Assembly (NCBI RefSeq): GCF_015864955.1
Contig: NZ_JADYWE010000003.1
Location: forward strand, 1 to 64,000
From: Salinibacterium sp. NK8237
GTDB taxonomy: Bacteria; Actinomycetota; Actinomycetes; Actinomycetales; Microbacteriaceae
Direction: 5' to 3'
DNA: 64,000 nt
In this document: piece after piece, positions 60,469 through 64,000 of the stretch
Numbering within the stretch: position 1 is the first letter of the stretch
Layout: every line of letters starts with the position of its first letter
The notes under the pieces: model-generated
Database searches by the model: none
What the model saw: only the letters and a program-made list of their open reading frames with translations
What the model was told of the DNA's origin: nothing
Made by a program: the position numbers and the translations under genes

Positions 60469-61905
60469 GTGAATGATCTTGTGACTCTCGGGCAACGCAT
60501 CCGACATTTCCGCACGACCGCCGGCATGACCCTCGATCAATTGGGAGACAAGGTCGGTGTGGCGGGTAGCCAGCTTTCCCTCATGGAGAACGGGCGGCGC
60601 GAACCACGCCTCTCTCTGCTGTCGGCCATTGCAACAGCCGCGGACATCCAACTTTCCGATCTCTTGGAGGAGTCGCCGCCCACTAAACGGGCTGCCCTCG
60701 AAATCGAGCTCGATCGCTTACAACGCAGCACGATCTACGCCTCGCTGGGGTTACCCAAGATCCGCCCGTCCAAGGGCATTCCCGATGAGACTCTCGAAGC
60801 AATCGTTGGCCTCCACCATGAGCTTTCGACGCGGTCGCGCAAAGCGATTGCCACTCCCGAGGAGGCCCGGCGCGCCAATACCGAGCTGCGCATTCGCATG
60901 CGCGCCCTCGACAACTACTTGCCTGAGCTCGAAAAAGAAGCCGAAAAGTTGACGCTCGCCGGAAACCACACCACGGGCGCCTTGACTCACCGGGCCGTGA
61001 GCCTGATGGCAGAATCGCTTGGCTTCGAGCTCGTGCACGTGCACGACTTGCCCCACTCCGCGCGCTCGGTAACGGACCTCAAGCACGGACGCATTTACTT
61101 GCCCCCGGCATCCATCCCTGGCGGTCACGGCTTGCGCTCCATGGCACTTCAGGCGATGGCGCACCGCGTGCTTGGGCACACCGAACCCACCAGCTACGCC
61201 GAGTTCTTACACCAGCGTCTGGAAATTAACTACTTTGCGGCCGCCGTACTCATGCCCTTGAAGCAGTCCGTTGAGTTCTTGAGCGAAGCCAAGACGAATC
61301 GCAACATCGCCGTCGAAGATTTTCGGGATGCCTTCGGCGTCACCCACGAAGCGGCTGCGCTGCGCTTCACTAACTTGGCAACCTCGCACCTCGACCTCGA
61401 AACGCACTTCTTGCGCGTCGGTGACGATGGGGCTGTCTACAAGGCCTACGAGAATGATGGTCTGCGTCTGCCAGTCGACGTTACGGGATCGGCAGAGGGC
61501 CAGTTTGTGTGCCGCAAGTGGAGCGCGCGCACCGCATTCACCCGCACGAATCGCACGACCGAGTTTTACCAGTACACCGACACCCCAGAGGGCAGCTTCT
61601 TCGAGTCAGCCCAAACGGGAACAACGGATGCGGAAGAGTTCTCCATCACCATCGGCGTGCCCTTTGCGCACTCGAAATGGTTCCGTGGCCGGGCAACGGA
61701 TGTGCGCCAGTCGTCAACCTGCCCCGACGAAAGCTGCTGCCGCAAACCCGAAGACGAGTTGCGCGATCGCTGGTCAGGCAACGCCTGGTCGAGCGCCAAG
61801 CTGCACGCCCACATTCTCTCGCCGCTGCCCTCGGGAACCTTCCCGGGAGTGGATGACCGTGAGCTCTACGAATTCTTGGAGTCGCACTCGAGCGACGCGC
61901 GGTAG
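60469..61905 (+). CDS. RamB-like XRE regulator with ImmA/IrrE-type domain
   Basis: A 478-residue regulator: XRE helix-turn-helix (GQRIRHFRTTAGMTLDQLGDKVGVAGSQLSLMENGRREP) at residues ~8-65, central domain related to IrrE/ImmA peptidases but without HExxH, and a C-terminal short-chain fatty acyl-regulator domain with a CPDESCCRKPE cluster. The whole matches corynebacterial RamB, which represses acetate metabolism genes. GTG 60469 fits a -10 TATAGT (60457-60462) as a leaderless start. Confidence 0.85.
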   Translation: MNDLVTLGQRIRHFRTTAGMTLDQLGDKVGVAGSQLSLMENGRREPRLSLLSAIATAADIQLSDLLEESPPTKRAALEIELDRLQRSTIYASLGLPKIRPSKGIPDETLEAIVGLHHELSTRSRKAIATPEEARRANTELRIRMRALDNYLPELEKEAEKLTLAGNHTTGALTHRAVSLMAESLGFELVHVHDLPHSARSVTDLKHGRIYLPPASIPGGHGLRSMALQAMAHRVLGHTEPTSYAEFLHQRLEINYFAAAVLMPLKQSVEFLSEAKTNRNIAVEDFRDAFGVTHEAAALRFTNLATSHLDLETHFLRVGDDGAVYKAYENDGLRLPVDVTGSAEGQFVCRKWSARTAFTRTNRTTEFYQYTDTPEGSFFESAQTGTTDAEEFSITIGVPFAHSKWFRGRATDVRQSSTCPDESCCRKPEDELRDRWSGNAWSSAKLHAHILSPLPSGTFPGVDDRELYEFLESHSSDAR

Positions 61906-61936
61906 GGCGTTCGAGCCGGGCCGAGGCGTCCTGCTG

Positions 61937-62377
61937 CTAGCAGTCGCAGGAGATCGCTGAAACTGGAGCGGTGAGCGGATCTTTTTCGCGGATGACTGGA
62001 CCATTGCTATCGGCGACGGGATAGCCTTCGCGCGCCCAGTATTCGAAGCCGCCGATCATTTCGCGAACCTCGTAGCCGAGTCGTGCGAACTCGAGGGCAG
62101 CCTTCGTGCCGCCGTTGCAGCCGGGGCCCCAGCAATACACGACAACGGGCATATCGAGGGCGATCTCGCCGCTGGCCCGCTCGCTGATGTCCGCAGTCGG
62201 CATGTGCACGGCTCCGATGGCGTGGCCTTGGTTCCAGGCCGCATCGCCTCGGGAATCGATCAACACGAAACGTTCCTGTGTCTCGAGGGCCGCTCCGACA
62301 TCCGAGGGATCGGTTTCGAAGTCAAGCTTGCGTGAAAAGTGGGCGACTCGGTCAGCGGCAGTTGCGGGAGGCGTCAT
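61937..62377 (-). CDS. Rhodanese-domain protein
   Basis: A 146-residue single-domain rhodanese. Active-site loop YCWGPGCNGG with catalytic Cys82 and a second Cys87; LIDSRGDAAWNQGHAIGAVHMP before it. The protein ends in CDC, an extra cysteine pair outside the domain. Could carry sulfane sulfur or reduce arsenate-like anions; partner unknown. Confidence 0.88.
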   Translation of the reverse strand: MTPPATAADRVAHFSRKLDFETDPSDVGAALETQERFVLIDSRGDAAWNQGHAIGAVHMPTADISERASGEIALDMPVVVYCWGPGCNGGTKAALEFARLGYEVREMIGGFEYWAREGYPVADSNGPVIREKDPLTAPVSAISCDC

Positions 62378-62458
62378 GGCAACACAGTAGTGGGGAAGCG
62401 ACGGTGGTGTGGGGTAACTTCGATTCGCGAGACACCCTCACTAGGAGAGAGCGATTAC

Positions 62459-63121
62459 ATGGCAAAGAAAGCTGCGACGGCGTCACCGCTCGTGAACGCG
62501 CTGATCCTCGAGAATCTGGCTGAAGGCGATGCGACCGAACTGCAAGCCCACGAAAGCTATGACGGCCAGCGGTTTGAGGCATCCGATCTCAGCGATCGGG
62601 ATCTCTCGGGTGCCTCGTTTTCTGAGTGCGAGTTTTCCGCCGTGGAGGCCAACGGGGCCGACTTTCGGTCGGCGAAGTTCGTCGAGACACGCTTCGAGAA
62701 ACTCAACGCCCCCATCTTTACGGCACCCCGCTCGAATCTTCGGGATGTGAGCTTCGAGGGATCTCGGCTGGGCTCGGCCGAATTGTACGAATCCACCTGG
62801 AAGTCGGTTCGTTTTACCCATTGCCGTATTGGCTACCTAAATCTGCGGGGCGCCCACCTTCAGGATGTGCTGTTTGACGACTGCCTGATCGACGAACTCG
62901 ACCTCGGCGCTGCCACGGCCAACCGGGTCTCGTTCACGAACACGCAGGTGAACACTCTTGATCTCACCCGCGCTACGTTGGCGAATGTCGACTTGCGAGC
63001 TCTTGAGTTGCGCCACGTCGCTGGGGTCGAGCATCTCAAGGGCGCAACCATCAACTCCTACCAACTGGCTGAGTTCGCCCCGATGCTAGCTGCCCACTTG
63101 GGCATCGTGCTCGAAGAATAG
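62459..63121 (+). CDS. Pentapeptide-repeat protein
   Basis: A 220-residue protein whose middle shows A(D/N)LxX-type repeats (LSDRDLSGASFSECEF; LRGAHLQDVLFDD; LTRATLANVDLRALEL), giving a right-handed quadrilateral helix. ATG 62459 has AGGAGAG upstream. MfpA/Qnr-like gyrase protection is one possibility, but the repeats are irregular and the family is broad. Confidence 0.85.
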   Translation: MAKKAATASPLVNALILENLAEGDATELQAHESYDGQRFEASDLSDRDLSGASFSECEFSAVEANGADFRSAKFVETRFEKLNAPIFTAPRSNLRDVSFEGSRLGSAELYESTWKSVRFTHCRIGYLNLRGAHLQDVLFDDCLIDELDLGAATANRVSFTNTQVNTLDLTRATLANVDLRALELRHVAGVEHLKGATINSYQLAEFAPMLAAHLGIVLEE

Positions 63122-63172
63122 GTGCGCCCGGCGGGGAAGCGCTGCAAGGCTCTGCTGAGCTGTGGGGCTGGC

Positions 63173-64000
63173 TCAGCAGCCTCCGCCGCTTGAGCTGCAG
63201 CACACTCCAGTTTCCGGAAGCATCAGGCTCACTCGACCAGCGCTCGCAGTATCGCCCGCGATTGCTGCGACCACGGAGCGCACTTGCTCATAGCCAGTAG
63301 CCATAAGAAATGTGGGTGCTCGGCCGTAGCTCTTCATGCCGACCACGTAGACGTTCTTCTCCGGATGCGACAGCACGCTGGCACCGTGAGGCTCGACGGT
63401 GCCGCAACTGTGCACGTTCGGGTCGATGAGGGGCGCGAGCGCAACGGGAGCCTCAAGCACGGGGTCGAAGCTGAGGTGTAGCTCACGCAGGATGCCGAGG
63501 TCGGGGCGAAAGCCGGTGGCGGCGGCGAGAGAATCTACGGTCACAGCTTGTTCGCCATCGGGGTTGTTGCTGATCACGCGCAGTCGACCATCGGGCTCAG
63601 GTGCAAGTTCGGTAGTGGTGAAGTCAGTGAGCAAGGTAATCGCGCCGGATTCGACAGCAGCTTTGAGGCGCGTTCCGAGCGCGCCACGACCCGGCAGCTC
63701 ATCGGCAGTGCCGCCGCCGTAGAGGCGGCGAGCAGAGCGACCGCGAATAGCCCAGGTGATGTCGGTGCCGGGTTCACTGTCGCGCAGCTCGGCGAGAGCC
63801 AGCAGCGTGTTGGCCGCTGAGTGGCCCATGCCGATCACGAGGGTGTGCTTACCTGCGAAGCGCGCGCGGTCGCGGCCGAGAACGTCGGGGAGCGGGCCGG
63901 TGAGCCAGGCAGCGCTGTCGGCTTCACCTGTCGCGGGGAGTCCGGATGCGCCGATCGGGTTGTTGTGGCCCCACGTTCCCGAGGCATCGATGATCGCCGA
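63173..64000 (-). CDS. FAD/NAD(P)-dependent flavoprotein, C-terminal part (truncated by window edge)
   Basis: 276 codons open to the right edge with no start in view. It has the Rossmann motif HTLVIGMGHSAANTLLAL, AIRGRSARRLYGGG and AAATGFRPDLGILREL, ending in VYVVGMKSYGRAPTFLMATGYEQVRSVVAAIAGD, like ArsO/thioredoxin-reductase-like flavoproteins. The tail ETGVCCSSSGGGC is Cys-rich. The N-terminal FAD half lies beyond 64000. Confidence 0.85.
   Translation of the reverse strand, partial: SAIIDASGTWGHNNPIGASGLPATGEADSAAWLTGPLPDVLGRDRARFAGKHTLVIGMGHSAANTLLALAELRDSEPGTDITWAIRGRSARRLYGGGTADELPGRGALGTRLKAAVESGAITLLTDFTTTELAPEPDGRLRVISNNPDGEQAVTVDSLAAATGFRPDLGILRELHLSFDPVLEAPVALAPLIDPNVHSCGTVEPHGASVLSHPEKNVYVVGMKSYGRAPTFLMATGYEQVRSVVAAIAGDTASAGRVSLMLPETGVCCSSSGGGC

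Noticed and set aside
63206..63220. LPETG sequence near the end of the flavoprotein, like a sortase signal
   Set aside because: It is followed by a Cys/Ser/Gly tail, with no membrane helix or basic end, and the protein has no signal peptide in view.

Overview
The window looks like a chromosomal segment of a high-GC Gram-positive actinobacterium, most likely a member of the Microbacteriaceae (a Salinibacterium/Rhodoglobus-type relative; this is inference from gene content and style, not from a search). Pointers are the fused 2-oxoglutarate dehydrogenase Kgd, the SigH/RsrA-type redox sigma pair next to aroA-rsgA-hisN, a GuaB1-type enzyme, DtxR-type iron boxes, GTP-dependent PEP carboxykinase opposite a RamB-like regulator, frequent GTG starts and apparently leaderless genes. 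No phage, insertion sequence, CRISPR array or tRNA was seen; the left edge is the 3' end of a 5S rRNA with a terminator, so an rRNA operon ends here.

1-9.8 kb: YigZ-type protein, two small proteins, then a tight minus-strand operon for import and hydrolysis of a probable beta-gluco-oligosaccharide: lipoprotein binding protein, two ATPases, two permeases of the oligopeptide type and a cytoplasmic GH3 glycosidase, with a divergent TetR regulator. 9.8-16.3 kb: FolP2-like and RibD-like pair, serine dehydratase behind a tandem glycine riboswitch, an iron-regulated siderophore-interacting flavoprotein and an alpha/beta-hydrolase-OsmC fusion. 16.4-25.3 kb: septum-formation-type lipoprotein, hisN-rsgA-aroA operon, divergent sigH-rsrA with a clear SigH-type promoter, then kgd.

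25.4-31.9 kb (plus strand): guaB1, two coupled CNNM/CorC-type membrane proteins behind a leader whose ribosome-binding site is folded into a hairpin, then an overlapping nnrD / GT87-type membrane protein / thiamine-binding-protein operon. 31.9-40.1 kb: three-gene signalling operon (histidine kinase, a membrane protein resembling a kinase without catalytic boxes, LuxR-type regulator), metX and metY, an acyltransferase-3 protein and a DFR-like reductase. 40.2-49.2 kb: SDR, 14-TM MFS exporter, ung, GNAT, an AbiE-type toxin-antitoxin pair with a strong inverted repeat in front, a GntR/YtrA-controlled ABC pair with its operator, and an amidase.

49.3-64 kb: an iron-box-controlled small SIP-like protein, HExxH protein coupled to an Lpd-like flavoenzyme, enoyl-CoA hydratase, DUF4333 lipoprotein, arginase-family enzyme, and a run SigE-type sigma factor / membrane protein / TPM-domain protein / PspA that looks like an envelope-stress locus. 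It ends with pckG opposite a RamB-like regulator, a rhodanese, a pentapeptide-repeat protein and a truncated flavoprotein at the right edge. Most candidates worth attention are regulatory: the CNNM leader, the AbiE operator, the degenerate sensor, the sdaA riboswitch platform, and a marked excess of the hexamer GGATGC/GCATCC.
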